Assembly (NCBI RefSeq): GCF_003003265.1
Contig: NZ_PVTL01000001.1
Location: 310,001-374,000 of the forward strand
Direction of reading: 5' to 3'
Length of the DNA stretch: 64,000 nucleotides
Source: Glaciihabitans tibetensis
GTDB taxonomy: Bacteria; Actinomycetota; Actinomycetes; Actinomycetales; Microbacteriaceae
Below, one piece after another: positions 25,442 to 34,711 of this stretch. Each line of letters opens with the position of its first letter. Position 1 is the stretch's first letter. A program made the position numbers and the translations under genes. Under the pieces are notes generated by a model. That model had not been told where the DNA came from. It searched no databases and was given only the letters and a program-made list of their open reading frames with translations.

Positions 25442-26876
25442 AGTTCAGTGAAGTGACCACGCGGTGTTCAATGAGAACCCGCTTAGGGCCGCGTCCCTTA
25501 GCAAGCCGGATGTCCAGCAGGAGGGAGACCAATTCGCGCTGCCGGGGGAGTGTGAGGCCGTCGAAGCGCTCGGCGAGCTGCGCCTTCACGGCTGCTGCGT
25601 CGTCAATCGACACGGTGGGACCGGCGAACAAATTCCTCTTGATGTCCAGCAGGACTTCCGCGATGACGTTGGCGCTGGTCAGGTCGTTCCGGCGCTGCAA
25701 GAGGCCCTCTTCATCAGTCTTGATTGCTTCGAGCTGCGGGCGCACCTGCGCGAGTTTGACGAGTCCTTCTCCCAGCGCCTCAGTTAAGTCATCGCGGCGC
25801 TGCTGCAGCTCGCTGAGAGCCTCTGACAAGGCACTGAACGTGGCTCCGTTGGTGTCCATTGGGATGAGATCGCTAGGACCGGAGAGCAGGGCAGAGAGCG
25901 CCTCTGCGCGCACCAGGGCATCAACCGGGGCAGCACTCGCGGAGACACAAACCTTCACGGAGCATGCGTACTCGTGAGAGTTCGAGCCGTCGCCCCGGGC
26001 TTTACGGTAGACCTTGCCGCCGCACACGTCGCAGCGAATGATGCCGCTCAGAAGGCTTGTCGCTGAGCGCGTGAAAGAGGAGGAGAGCACCTTCCGCTTG
26101 GACGCTGCACCCTTGTACAGCTCCCACTGCTCTGGGGTGATGATGGGAGCCCAATTTCCGGTACCAACGACTACTCCCTTGTAGCTGTTGATACCGGCGT
26201 ATCGCGGGTTGTTGAGGACTTCACGCAAAGCGGTGATTGACCATGGCTTCCCGGTCGCGGTGAGCGTGCCCGCCTCATTCAGGCCCTTGACTAACGCATG
26301 CCGGGACTCGCCGCCTTCGTAGTATCGGACGTATAGGTCACGGAGGAGTGCAGCCTCTTCCTCAACGACCACAACTCCCTCAGCGGTGCGCTCGTATCCG
26401 TATGGGCGGTGGGAGAAGTGCCATTCTCCCGCTGCTGCGCGAGTGCTGTAAGCGGTGCGCTGGCGCTCGGTGCGGTGCTCGCCTTCGTAGCTACCGACAG
26501 ATCCCACCATGGAGGCGACCATGCGGCCCGATGGGGTCGAGAGGTCAATCTCACCCGCTTGCACACTCACGATGTTTAGGCCGTGCGCCTTGGCGATATC
26601 AACGATCCGGACGAGATCGGCGAGCTTGCGGTAGAGGCGGTCCGGGTGCCAGACAACCACCGTTGAGATCTTCCCAGCCTCGACCAGCGTGAGCAGTTTC
26701 TCGAAACTCGGTCGCACTCTCCCCGTGGTTGCGCTGATGTCGTTGTCGGAAAGCTTGGTCGTGACAGTCAGCCCCTGACGCGCTGCGAGGTCTTCACACT
26801 CGCTGAGCTGGCGGGAGACACCGGCTGCCTCGCCAGTTTTATCGAGAGACTGTCGAGTGTAGATCGCTGCGGTCAT
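25440..26876 (-). CDS. Large serine recombinase (phage integrase)
   Basis: The product has 478 residues. The catalytic Ser is residue 10 in YTRQS, followed by the resolvase domain (to about 140, with WHPDRLYRKLADL and the GEIDLSTPSGRMVASM region). The recombinase domain follows (about 150-260). A zinc ribbon comes next (CDVCGGKVYRKARG, then a second Cys pair CSVKVC), and then a coiled coil (about 345-430) used for directionality. The ATG at 26876 lies 30 nt inside the attR core, so the gene abuts attP. In the integrated state little phage DNA remains upstream to hold its promoter. Confidence 0.95.
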   Translation of the reverse strand: MTAAIYTRQSLDKTGEAAGVSRQLSECEDLAARQGLTVTTKLSDNDISATTGRVRPSFEKLLTLVEAGKISTVVVWHPDRLYRKLADLVRIVDIAKAHGLNIVSVQAGEIDLSTPSGRMVASMVGSVGSYEGEHRTERQRTAYSTRAAAGEWHFSHRPYGYERTAEGVVVVEEEAALLRDLYVRYYEGGESRHALVKGLNEAGTLTATGKPWSITALREVLNNPRYAGINSYKGVVVGTGNWAPIITPEQWELYKGAASKRKVLSSSFTRSATSLLSGIIRCDVCGGKVYRKARGDGSNSHEYACSVKVCVSASAAPVDALVRAEALSALLSGPSDLIPMDTNGATFSALSEALSELQQRRDDLTEALGEGLVKLAQVRPQLEAIKTDEEGLLQRRNDLTSANVIAEVLLDIKRNLFAGPTVSIDDAAAVKAQLAERFDGLTLPRQRELVSLLLDIRLAKGRGPKRVLIEHRVVTSLN

Positions 26877-26883
26877 GACTACA

Positions 26884-26925
26884 CAGTAACACTGTGTGAC
26901 TCAGAAGTCTCAGTCATCTCACCGC
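26884..26925. other. Right prophage attachment site (attR)
   Basis: The phage arm GTAACACTGTGT (26886-26897), an 8-nt spacer (26898-26905) and the AG core (26906-26907) are followed by host comEC sequence that encodes the conserved LSHLTAVSGANC motif. With the left end it recreates an attP whose arms are inverted repeats equidistant from the core. Confidence 0.85.
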
Positions 26926-28540
26926 CGTCTCGGGAGCCAATTGCGCGATCATCGTTGGCTTGGTGCTGCTCGGTGGCGGGGCGCTCGATCTCGGGCGGGG
27001 GCCGCGCGTCGCACTGGCCATCGTTGTCCTCGCCGGTTTCGTGGTGCTGGTAACCCCCGAGCCGAGCGTCCTGCGTGCGTCGGTGATGGCCGGGCTGGTT
27101 CTCATCGCGTTTGCCCGGGGCCGCCCGAGCGGCGGACTGCCCATGCTCGGCACCGCGGTGGTGGTGCTGCTGGTCGGCGACCCGTGGATGGCGAGGAGCT
27201 ATGGCTTCACGCTCTCGGTGCTGGCGACCGGCGGACTGCTGCTGCTCGCGGGACCGCTGGCGCGGCGAATGGCGAGCGTTCTTCCGCTGTGGCTCGCCGC
27301 GGTCGTCGCCGTTCCCCTCGCGGCGCAGCTCGCCTGTCAGCCCGTCTTGCTGCTGCTCGACCCGAGCCTGTCCGTGTTCGGAATCGTCGCCAACCTGCTG
27401 GCGGCCCCTGCCGCACCGATCGCGACGGTGGTTGGCCTCGCATCATGCCTGCTCGCCCTCGCGTCTCCGCCGCTGGCCACGGTGTTGGCGACGCTCGCGT
27501 GGCTCCCGGCCGCGTGGATCGGAGCAGTCGCCCGGTTCTTCTCCAGCCTGCCGCTGGCCCGGCTGCCGTGGATCGGTGGTGGTGCCGGTGCCCTGCTTCT
27601 CGCCGCGCTTACCGTGCTGGTGCTTGTTGCCGTGATCGGGCCGCTCTCGCAGCGATGGCGCCGACGGTTGTTGATCCTGTGCGCGGTCGCGGTGACCTGT
27701 GTCCTGGTGGCCACCGGGGGAGCGCAGGTGGCGGGTCTGCTCACCCGGCCGGGCAACTGGCAGGTCGCCGCGTGCGACATCGGGCAGGGAGACGCAATGG
27801 TGGTGCGAAGCGGAGGACAGGTGGCGCTGATCGACACGGGCGCGGATCCGGGCCTGCTCACGGCCTGCCTCGAGACCCTCGCAATCGGTCGGATAGACCT
27901 GCTGATCCTGACCCACTACGACCTCGACCACGTCGGAGGAGCGGAGGCGGTGGTCGGCTTGGTCGATCGCGTGCTCGTCGGCCCACCCGGAGAACCCGAC
28001 GACGAGCGGCTCGCGCAGCGCTTTGCCGACCACGGCGCTCTGGTCCACTCAGCCAGCCGGGGCGACAACGGGAGTTTCGGTGAGCTGAGTTACACCATCC
28101 TGTGGCCCCCTGCGCGGCTGGGCGACTTCGAGCCGGGCAACGACGCGAGCGTGGTCGCGCACTTCACCCCCGCGGCCGACTGCGCGGACGGATGCCTCAG
28201 CTCGGTGTTTCTCGGAGACCTCGGCGAAACCGCGCAAACCCGTCTGCTCGCCGTAAACCGGTCGCTCGGGCGAGTCGACCTGGTGAAGGTCAGCCATCAT
28301 GGTTCGGCCGACCAGAGCAGCGCGCTCTACCAGCGCCTGGGCGCGACCGTCGGTCTCATCGGCGTTGGCGCCGGAAATGACTATGGTCATCCCACGCCCC
28401 AGTTGTTGGACATGCTGGCGGCGTCCGGTACCGCGGTCACGCGCACCGACCAGGACGGCCTCATTCTGGTTGCTCCCGCGGGCACCGACGGCGGACTCAC
28501 GGTGTGGCGGGAAACAACGGGTGTCGGAGCGGACGATTAG
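26908..28540 (+). pseudogene. comEC: comEC 3' fragment, interrupted by prophage
   Basis: This fragment contains codons 264-807 of comEC without a native start. It begins in SLSHLTAVSGANCAIIV, continues with the polytopic competence domain (to about residue 560 of the joined protein), and ends with a metallo-beta-lactamase-like domain (LILTHYDLDHVGGAEA, LVKVSHHGSADQSSALYQRLG, GNDYGHPTPQ). This domain is thought to process one DNA strand. All motifs are intact and the frame is open, so the sequence has not decayed since the insertion. Confidence 0.93.
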
Positions 28541-28565
28541 GCTTGGCCCATCGAAAGGGGACACT

Positions 28566-29585
28566 GTGCCTGCGAAAACGGCGGCGAAAAAATCAGCGCC
28601 AGCGATTCCTCAACTGCCGTGGAAGGCCATTCGGCCGGCCCACATCATCCTCGTCTCGGGTCCTGAGCAGTTTCTCGCGGACCGCGCCCTGCGCCTGCTC
28701 CGGCAGACCCTTCGCTCCGAAGACCCGAGCCTCGAGGTGAGCGACATCGAGGCAGACGGCTACTTACCCGGGGAGCTGATCACGCTCGCCAGCCCTTCCC
28801 TGTTCGCCGAGCCGCGCCTGATCCGGGTCACCAACGTCGAAAAGTGCACGGACGCGTTCATCAGCGAAACCCTCTCCTACCTGGAGTACCCCGCGGACGA
28901 CACCTACCTGGTGTTGCGCCATGCGGGCGGAGTTCGTGGCAAAAAACTCCTCGATGCCATCCGGGGCGGCCTCGGCGGCGGCATCGAGATTGTCTGTGCT
29001 GAGTTGAAGAAGGACAGCGACAAACTCGACTTCGCTTCCGCGGAGTTTTCGGACAAAAAGCGCCGCATCACCGCCAGCGCCCTCCGCGCGCTGGTCTCTG
29101 CCTTCTCCGACGACCTCGCCGAACTCGCCGCTGCCTGCCAGCAGCTACTGGCCGACTCGAGCGAAGAGATCACCGAGGTGACGGTCGAGAAGTACTACTC
29201 CGGGCGGGTAGAGACAAATTCATTCAAGGTGGCGGATGCCGCGATCGCCGGTCGTCGCGGAGAGGCGCTCGTGCTCCTGCGGCACGCCCTTTCCTCCGGC
29301 GCCGACCCGGTTCCCATGGTCGCCGCGTTCGCGGCGAAACTTCGCACCATGGCAAAGATCTCTGGTGCGCGTGGGGGATCCGGCCAGCTCGCCCAGCAGT
29401 TCGGTCTGGCGCCGTGGCAGGTCGAACGCGCGCAGAGAGATCTTCGGGGGTGGAACGACGAGGGTCTTGGCCGCACGATCGAGCTCATCGCGGAGACCGA
29501 CGCGCAGGTCAAGGGCGCCGGTCGCGACCCAATCTTTGCGCTCGAGCGCATGATCGGGGTAGTGAGCGACCGCGGCGCCCGCTGA
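28566..29585 (+). CDS. holA: DNA polymerase III delta subunit
   Basis: This is a clamp-loader subunit that opens the sliding clamp. It has 339 residues from GTG 28566, preceded by AAGGGGA; the longer frame upstream overlaps comEC and is rejected. N-terminal Lys/Ala-rich residues are followed by HIILVSGPEQFLADRALRLL, then the delta-type GSPSLFAEPRLIRV-like block (SPSLFAEPRLIRVTNVEK), and the C-terminal helical collar. It follows comEC as in most actinobacteria, so it may share transcription with the competence operon and be affected by the prophage. Confidence 0.92.
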   Translation: MPAKTAAKKSAPAIPQLPWKAIRPAHIILVSGPEQFLADRALRLLRQTLRSEDPSLEVSDIEADGYLPGELITLASPSLFAEPRLIRVTNVEKCTDAFISETLSYLEYPADDTYLVLRHAGGVRGKKLLDAIRGGLGGGIEIVCAELKKDSDKLDFASAEFSDKKRRITASALRALVSAFSDDLAELAAACQQLLADSSEEITEVTVEKYYSGRVETNSFKVADAAIAGRRGEALVLLRHALSSGADPVPMVAAFAAKLRTMAKISGARGGSGQLAQQFGLAPWQVERAQRDLRGWNDEGLGRTIELIAETDAQVKGAGRDPIFALERMIGVVSDRGAR

Positions 29586-29605
29586 CAGACGCCACCGGTG
29601 TCGCG

Positions 29606-29647
29606 GGCGGCCAGCGAGGGCGCAGAAGGCGGCCAGCGAGGGCGCAG
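29606..29647. repeat. Perfect 20-bp tandem duplicate downstream of holA
   Basis: GGCGGCCAGCGAGGGCGCAG occurs at 29606-29625 and again at 29628-29647, with 2 nt between copies. It lies between the holA stop and the shared terminator. Function unknown; a replication-slippage duplication is the simplest explanation. Confidence 0.6.
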
Positions 29648-29649
29648 CA

Positions 29650-29682
29650 AAGCGCCCACCGCTGCTTCAGCGATGGGCGCTT
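29650..29682. terminator. Bidirectional terminator between holA and rpsT
   Basis: AAGCGCCCACCGCTG (29650-29664) pairs with CAGCGATGGGCGCTT (29668-29682), with a 3-nt loop and one internal mismatch. A/T flanks on both sides suit termination of both convergent genes. Confidence 0.75.
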
Positions 29683-29755
29683 GTGTGATGCACGTCGTTC
29701 GCACGGCCTCGGCCGGGAACGCGGGCCCGACCCTGACGGGTCGAGCGGTGTGGAG

Positions 29756-30016
29756 TTAGAGGGAAGCGACCGCGCGAGCGATGGCCGACTTGCGGTTCGC
29801 TGCCTGGTTCTTGTGGATGACGCCCTTGCTTGCAGCCTTGTCCAGCTTCTTCGCGGCGACGAGCAGGGAGTTGACGGCCAGCTCCTTGTCACCGGTGGTG
29901 ATCGCGGCGCGGGTCACGCGGATCGCGGTCTTCAGCTCGCTCTTGACCGCCTTGTTGCGCTCCTGAGACTTCTTGTTGGTGCCAATTCGCTTGATCTGCG
30001 ACTTGATGTTTGCCAC
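29756..30016 (-). CDS. rpsT: Small ribosomal subunit protein S20
   Basis: The product has 86 residues from GTG 30016 ([20 protein letters not shown]), the canonical length for this 16S rRNA-binding protein. It is basic and fully helical, with the family end [20 protein letters not shown] longer frame starting at 30598 is not real. The 267 nt upstream to the divergent aminotransferase hold its promoter and a leader with a CCGAG/CTCGG stem, which may serve translational autoregulation known for S20. Confidence 0.97.
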   Translation of the reverse strand: MANIKSQIKRIGTNKKSQERNKAVKSELKTAIRVTRAAITTGDKELAVNSLLVAAKKLDKAASKGVIHKNQAANRKSAIARAVASL

Positions 30017-30283
30017 GTGAATAACCTTTTCGTTTGCGTAAATGATGGGAGGCAGCCGAGGATAAGAATCAGATACCAATTCTCGGCCGCGATCGCGTTT
30101 GCGTTCCTTCGGAACCCAGCGCGCAAGCCAACAGGAAACATTACCAGTTGGAGGGCCATTCCGACAATCGATCCGGATTTTCCGATGTCGCGCTGCGGAA
30201 ACGATTCTGGTCGCCACTTCCGCCGCGGTCCGCGCACCACGCCGCAGTGTCTCGGATCGACAGCGCTCAGGTACCGTTGGGGC

Positions 30284-31435
30284 ATGCCTTCTCTCGCGCC
30301 ACACATTCCCCTGGTGCCGGGTTCGGGCATCCGCCGGATCTTCAATCTTGCCCAGCAGCTGGACGGGATTACGTCGCTCGCTATCGGCGAGCCAGACGTC
30401 GCCGTCGCACCGCACATTGCAGCGGCCGCGCGGCAGGCGTGGGATGAGGACGAGACCAACTACACGGACAACGGCGGACTGCCCGCGCTGCGCACCGCGA
30501 TCGTCGAGAAGCTCGCCCGCGAGAATTCCCTCAGGGTGGATGTCGAGCGAGTCTGGGTCACCGTGGGCGCGACCCAGGGCCTCCACCAGGCGATGCACCT
30601 GCTGCTGGCAGCCGGCGACGAGGTCTTGATTCCGGATCCCGGCTACACCACCTTCACGATGACGGCGCGCATGCTGAACGCGGTTCCGGTGCCGTACGCG
30701 CTGCGGGTAGAGAACGGCTTCCTGCCAAAAATCGCTGACCTCGAGCTGCTCGTCACGGCGCGAACCCGCGTGCTGATCGTGAACTCACCGTCCAATCCAC
30801 TCGGTACCGTCATTCCCAAGGCCAACCTGGTCGAGCTGCTCGAGTTCGCGCGCCGCCACGACCTGTGGATCATCAGCGACGAGGTCTACGAATACTTCAC
30901 CTGGGCAGAGCCGCACGTCAGCATCGCGAGCCTCGACCGTGACGGCCGCGTGTTCTCCGCGTTTTCCCTGTCCAAGACCTACGCGATGACCGGAATTCGG
31001 GTTGGCTATCTGGTGACCCCTCCCGGAATGGCCGAGACAATGCGCACGGTGCAGGAGGCGGCTATCAGCTGCGTCGACACCCCTGCGCAGTACGCCGCGA
31101 TCGCCGCAATCACGGGCGATCACAGTCACGTCGTCGCGGCGCGGGAGCACTACCGTCAGAACATTGACCTCGCGACGGCAATCCTCGATGCCCGCGGCAT
31201 CCGCTATCTGCAGCCGAATGGCGCGTTTTATCTCTGGATCGATGTCAGCCACGCGTCCGGGGGCGACGTCGCGTCCTGGGCCGAGACATTCCTCGTCTAT
31301 AGCCGGGTTGCTGTGGCGCCCGGAAGTGCGTTCGGCAGGTCCGGCGAGGGCTGGATCCGGATCTGTCTCGCGGCCTCGCCCGAAGACATCACGACCGGGC
31401 TCAGCCGACTTCCGGCGCCAGCGGTCACCCAGTAG
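30284..31435 (+). CDS. Class I/II pyridoxal phosphate aminotransferase
   Basis: This is an aspartate aminotransferase-superfamily enzyme, 383 residues from ATG 30284. Family landmarks are [24 protein letters not shown], the [14 protein letters not shown] cofactor-phosphate loop, [21 protein letters not shown], and the Schiff-base lysine K231 in [15 protein letters not shown]. The substrate cannot be read from sequence; alpha-ketoglutarate-dependent amino-acid transamination is likely. It is followed convergently by a TetR regulator. Confidence 0.87.
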   Translation: MPSLAPHIPLVPGSGIRRIFNLAQQLDGITSLAIGEPDVAVAPHIAAAARQAWDEDETNYTDNGGLPALRTAIVEKLARENSLRVDVERVWVTVGATQGLHQAMHLLLAAGDEVLIPDPGYTTFTMTARMLNAVPVPYALRVENGFLPKIADLELLVTARTRVLIVNSPSNPLGTVIPKANLVELLEFARRHDLWIISDEVYEYFTWAEPHVSIASLDRDGRVFSAFSLSKTYAMTGIRVGYLVTPPGMAETMRTVQEAAISCVDTPAQYAAIAAITGDHSHVVAAREHYRQNIDLATAILDARGIRYLQPNGAFYLWIDVSHASGGDVASWAETFLVYSRVAVAPGSAFGRSGEGWIRICLAASPEDITTGLSRLPAPAVTQ

Positions 31436-31468
31436 CCGACCGGTAGTAGTCGGCAGGAGGCCGAGCGA

Positions 31469-32050
31469 TCAGACGAGAGCGGGCTCCAGATTGAGCAGGT
31501 CCACGCCGCGCGCCACGAGGGTGTCGAGCAGTTCGTCTGACGCGCTTGCCCGCATGACGAATTCGGCGAAGTAGATCGGGCCCACCACGGCCTCGAACTG
31601 CTCCGTTGATATGGGCGCAACGCGTTCGCGGAACTGGGCGATGCGCGCATCCACGGTCTCACCGAGCGAGTCCGCGGCGTTGTGGTCTTGCGGCGCCTGG
31701 CCCACGAGCGAGGCGAGCGCGACCGCGGTGACGGGATCGGCAAGGCTATCCCGCACGGTATACAGAAAACCCGACAGCCTCTCGCGGGGAGTCAGATCGG
31801 ACTGGTCGGGAAGGACAACCGCATCGAGCGTTGTCACCGATGCACTGATGACCCGTTCGATCGTGCCCCAGTGCGTGTAGAGCGTGCGCCGCGAGACCTG
31901 CGCCTCCTTGGCCAGAATCGTGAAGTTCAGGGGTTCCCCGGAGCGCTCGACAAGGAGCCGTCTCGCCGTCGTAAGGACGTGGAGCTGGGTTCGGAGAACT
32001 CGAGGATCAGGCACATCGCGATTATAGACACGCCGTATGTTTTGATTCAT
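31469..32050 (-). CDS. TetR-family transcriptional regulator
   Basis: The product has 193 residues. The N-terminal helix-turn-helix is at about residues 28-65 (LLVERSGEPLNFTILAKEAQVSRRTLYTHWGTIERVI), and the C-terminal ligand/dimer domain is all-helical. It may start at GTG two lines in (VPDPRVLRTQ) instead of MNQNIRR. It is divergent from lepA and convergent with the aminotransferase. No operator could be identified, and its ligand is unknown. Confidence 0.82.
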   Translation of the reverse strand: MNQNIRRVYNRDVPDPRVLRTQLHVLTTARRLLVERSGEPLNFTILAKEAQVSRRTLYTHWGTIERVISASVTTLDAVVLPDQSDLTPRERLSGFLYTVRDSLADPVTAVALASLVGQAPQDHNAADSLGETVDARIAQFRERVAPISTEQFEAVVGPIYFAEFVMRASASDELLDTLVARGVDLLNLEPALV

Positions 32051-32187
32051 CGGCTTGACAAAGGCCGCTGGTTGCCTCGTTCCTGGGGTCGCGCGCGGTC
32101 ACAAGTTGGCCGACCTTCAACAGGCGTGCGCGCTCACTTCAGTGGATGTGTGCGGCTCCCGCGCGCCGCCGTGGGACAATTGCACAA

Positions 32188-34041
32188 ATGTCTCCCCGCG
32201 CACTCCAGGCCCTCGCGCCTGCCTCGACAGACCCCGCGTTCATCCGCAACTTCTGCATCATCGCCCACATCGACCATGGCAAGTCGACTCTGGCCGACCG
32301 GATGCTGCAGATCACGGGGGCCGTCAGCGACCGCGATATGCGGGCGCAATACCTCGACCGGATGGACATCGAGCGTGAGCGCGGCATCACGATCAAGAGC
32401 CAGGCCGTGCGCATGCCGTGGGAGCTCGACGGCCAGACCTACGCACTGAACATGATCGACACACCCGGTCACGTCGACTTCACCTACGAGGTGTCGCGTT
32501 CGCTCGCCGCGTGTGAGGGCGCAATTCTTTTGGTGGATGCTGCGCAGGGTATCGAAGCCCAGACGCTCGCCAACCTGTACCTGGCGCTCGAGAACGACCT
32601 CACGATCATTCCGGTGCTCAACAAGATCGACCTCCCGGCTGCCGACCCGGAGAAGTACATCAAGGAGATCGTCGGACTCATCGGCTGCAAGCCGGAGGAC
32701 ATCCTGCTGGTCTCCGGCAAGACCGGTGTCGGTGTCCCCGAGCTGCTCGACCGTGCCACCCAGCTGATTCCCGCGCCGGTCGGTGACGCAGATGCTCCCG
32801 CGCGCGCCATGATCTTCGACTCCGTCTATGACGCCTACCGCGGCGTAATTACCTACGTTCGCATGATCGACGGGTCGCTGAAGCCCCGCGAGAAGATCAT
32901 GATGATGAGCACCAAGAGTGCTCACGAGGTGCTCGAGATCGGTGTCAGCTCGCCCGAGCCGTCCCCGTCCAAGGGGCTCGGTGTTGGCGAGGTGGGATAC
33001 CTGATCACCGGCGTGAAGGACGTGCGCCTGAGCAAGGTCGGCGACACGGTCACCAGCTTTGCGAAGCCGGCCACCGTTGCGCTCAAGGGCTACTCCGAGC
33101 CGATGCCCATGGTGTTCTCCGGTGTCTACCCGATCGATGGGTCGGATTACCCGGTTCTGCGCGAGGCGCTCGACAAGCTGAAGCTCAGCGACGCTGCACT
33201 GGTCTACGAGCCCGAGACGTCCGTTGCCCTCGGCTTTGGATTCCGCTGTGGGTTCCTTGGACTGCTGCACCTCGAGATTGTCACCGAGCGCCTCGAGCGT
33301 GAGTTCGGTCTCGACCTGATCGCCACCGCACCCTCGGTGATCTACGAAGTCACGACCGATGACAAGCGCACCACCACCGTCACCAACCCGAGCGAGTTCC
33401 CCGGCGGCAAGATCGCCAGCGTCAGTGAGCCGATTGTCAGCGCATCCATCCTCACTCCCAAGGACTTTGTCGGCACCGTGATGGAGCTCTGCCAGGGTCG
33501 TCGCGGCACCATGCTCGGTATGGAGTACGTCGGTGAAGACCGGGTCGACCTCAAATACACGATGCCCCTCGGCGAGATCGTGTTCGACTTCTTCGACCAG
33601 CTGAAGAGCCGCACTGCCGGATACGCCTCCCTCGACTACGAGCCGTCCGGCGACCAGGTCGCCGACCTGGTCAAGGTCGACATTCTCCTGCAGGGGGAGG
33701 CCGTGGACGCGTTCAGCGCCATCGTCCACCGCGACAAGGCCTACGCCTACGGTGTTCTGATGACCGAGCGACTGAAGAAGCTCATCCCGCGCCAGCAGTT
33801 CGAAGTTCCTATCCAGGCGGCCATTGGCGCCCGGATCATCGCACGAGAGAGCATCAGTGCCATGCGCAAGGACGTGCTCGCGAAGTGCTACGGCGGTGAC
33901 ATCACCCGCAAGCGCAAGCTCCTCGAAAAGCAGAAAGAGGGCAAAAAGCGCATGAAGATGGTCGGTCGCGTCGAGGTCCCGCAGGAGGCGTTCATCGCCG
34001 CGCTCTCGGGCGACACCGAAGCGAAAAAGGAAAAGAAATAG
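32188..34041 (+). CDS. lepA: Elongation factor 4 (ribosome back-translocase)
   Basis: This translational GTPase has 617 residues from ATG 32188 ([13 protein letters not shown]). G1 is AHIDHGKS (26-33), G3 is in DTPGHVDF, and G4 is NKID. After the EF-G-like domains it has the LepA-specific C-terminal domain ending KGKKRMK-type ([23 protein letters not shown]). The stop overlaps the next gene's GTG by one base. Confidence 0.97.
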   Translation: MSPRALQALAPASTDPAFIRNFCIIAHIDHGKSTLADRMLQITGAVSDRDMRAQYLDRMDIERERGITIKSQAVRMPWELDGQTYALNMIDTPGHVDFTYEVSRSLAACEGAILLVDAAQGIEAQTLANLYLALENDLTIIPVLNKIDLPAADPEKYIKEIVGLIGCKPEDILLVSGKTGVGVPELLDRATQLIPAPVGDADAPARAMIFDSVYDAYRGVITYVRMIDGSLKPREKIMMMSTKSAHEVLEIGVSSPEPSPSKGLGVGEVGYLITGVKDVRLSKVGDTVTSFAKPATVALKGYSEPMPMVFSGVYPIDGSDYPVLREALDKLKLSDAALVYEPETSVALGFGFRCGFLGLLHLEIVTERLEREFGLDLIATAPSVIYEVTTDDKRTTTVTNPSEFPGGKIASVSEPIVSASILTPKDFVGTVMELCQGRRGTMLGMEYVGEDRVDLKYTMPLGEIVFDFFDQLKSRTAGYASLDYEPSGDQVADLVKVDILLQGEAVDAFSAIVHRDKAYAYGVLMTERLKKLIPRQQFEVPIQAAIGARIIARESISAMRKDVLAKCYGGDITRKRKLLEKQKEGKKRMKMVGRVEVPQEAFIAALSGDTEAKKEKK

Positions 34042-34700
34042 TGGCCGACCTTCCCCTCTGGGAACGCCCGGTCAGCTACGGCGCCGTGGGTGCAACCCTC
34101 GCCGCCGACCTGATGCATTACCCGCCTCGGGGGTTCCGGCCCGCGGCAAGCCGGGTTCGCCTCGGTTTCGGCGACGCCCGCTGGGCCTATGCCTGCACAG
34201 CGACTCTGAGTTGGGCCATCCAGCGCGGGAGCGGATTCGCGGTGGAGTTGGCGGAGTCCCCGACCGATGTCACCGACCGCAGCTACTCACCCGTGGGGTT
34301 CGATGCGGACGGCACGCCGGTGGATGCGGCGAGCATTGACGGCGGTGGAGACATCCACCTCGCCTCGGATGGAACGGTTCTGCTGAAGGCAGGCGACACG
34401 GCCAACCTCGTCTCGAAGCTCGGGCCCCTCACCATCAACGCCCCGGTGCGCGTCGTCTACGTCATCGACGAGCCCACCCGAAAGGGATTTGCCTACGGCA
34501 CCCTGAGCGGCCATCCCGTCAGTGGCGAAGAAAGCTGGATCGTCGAGCGCGAGGACGACGGCTCGGTCTGGTTGACCATCCGCGCGTTTTCCCGGCCTGC
34601 CCGCTGGTACTGGTGGATTGCCTACCCGGCGGTGCGCGTGATGCAGCGGATCTCCACGCGGCGGTACCAGCGAGCCCTCACGGGCCCCATCCCCGAGTAG
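34041..34700 (+). CDS. DUF1990 family protein
   Basis: The product has 219 residues, GTG start at 34041, overlapping lepA. The pattern GFGDARWAYACTATLSWAIQRGSGF and the end WYWWIAYPAVRVMQRISTRRYQRAL match the DUF1990 (SRPBCC-like) family, common in actinobacteria and plants. The biochemical function is unknown. Coupling to lepA looks structural, not functional. Confidence 0.82.
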   Translation: MADLPLWERPVSYGAVGATLAADLMHYPPRGFRPAASRVRLGFGDARWAYACTATLSWAIQRGSGFAVELAESPTDVTDRSYSPVGFDADGTPVDAASIDGGGDIHLASDGTVLLKAGDTANLVSKLGPLTINAPVRVVYVIDEPTRKGFAYGTLSGHPVSGEESWIVEREDDGSVWLTIRAFSRPARWYWWIAYPAVRVMQRISTRRYQRALTGPIPE

Positions 34701-34711
34701 GTCCGACCGCC

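Larger units (their letters stand above)
10909..26907. mobile_element. 16.0-kb siphovirus-type prophage integrated in comEC
   Basis: The element is 15,999 bp counted with one copy of the AG core. Leftward genes run from a serine recombinase at the right end through small genes, an HNH nuclease, terminase, portal, protease-capsid fusion, connectors, tail tube, tape measure and fibres. Short rightward genes at the left end converge on them. Many leftward genes overlap by 1-11 nt, and the structural block is nearly gap-free. No lysin, DNA replication protein or classical repressor was recognised. Base composition, especially in the left arm and between the early genes, looks more AT-rich than the host. 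Size and gene content resemble the very small siphophages of Arthrobacter, Microbacterium and Rhodococcus (comparison from memory). Confidence 0.95.

Noticed and set aside
32134-33729. 531-codon leftward ORF over lepA
   Set aside because: Antisense shadow of lepA, which is fully conserved on the other strand.
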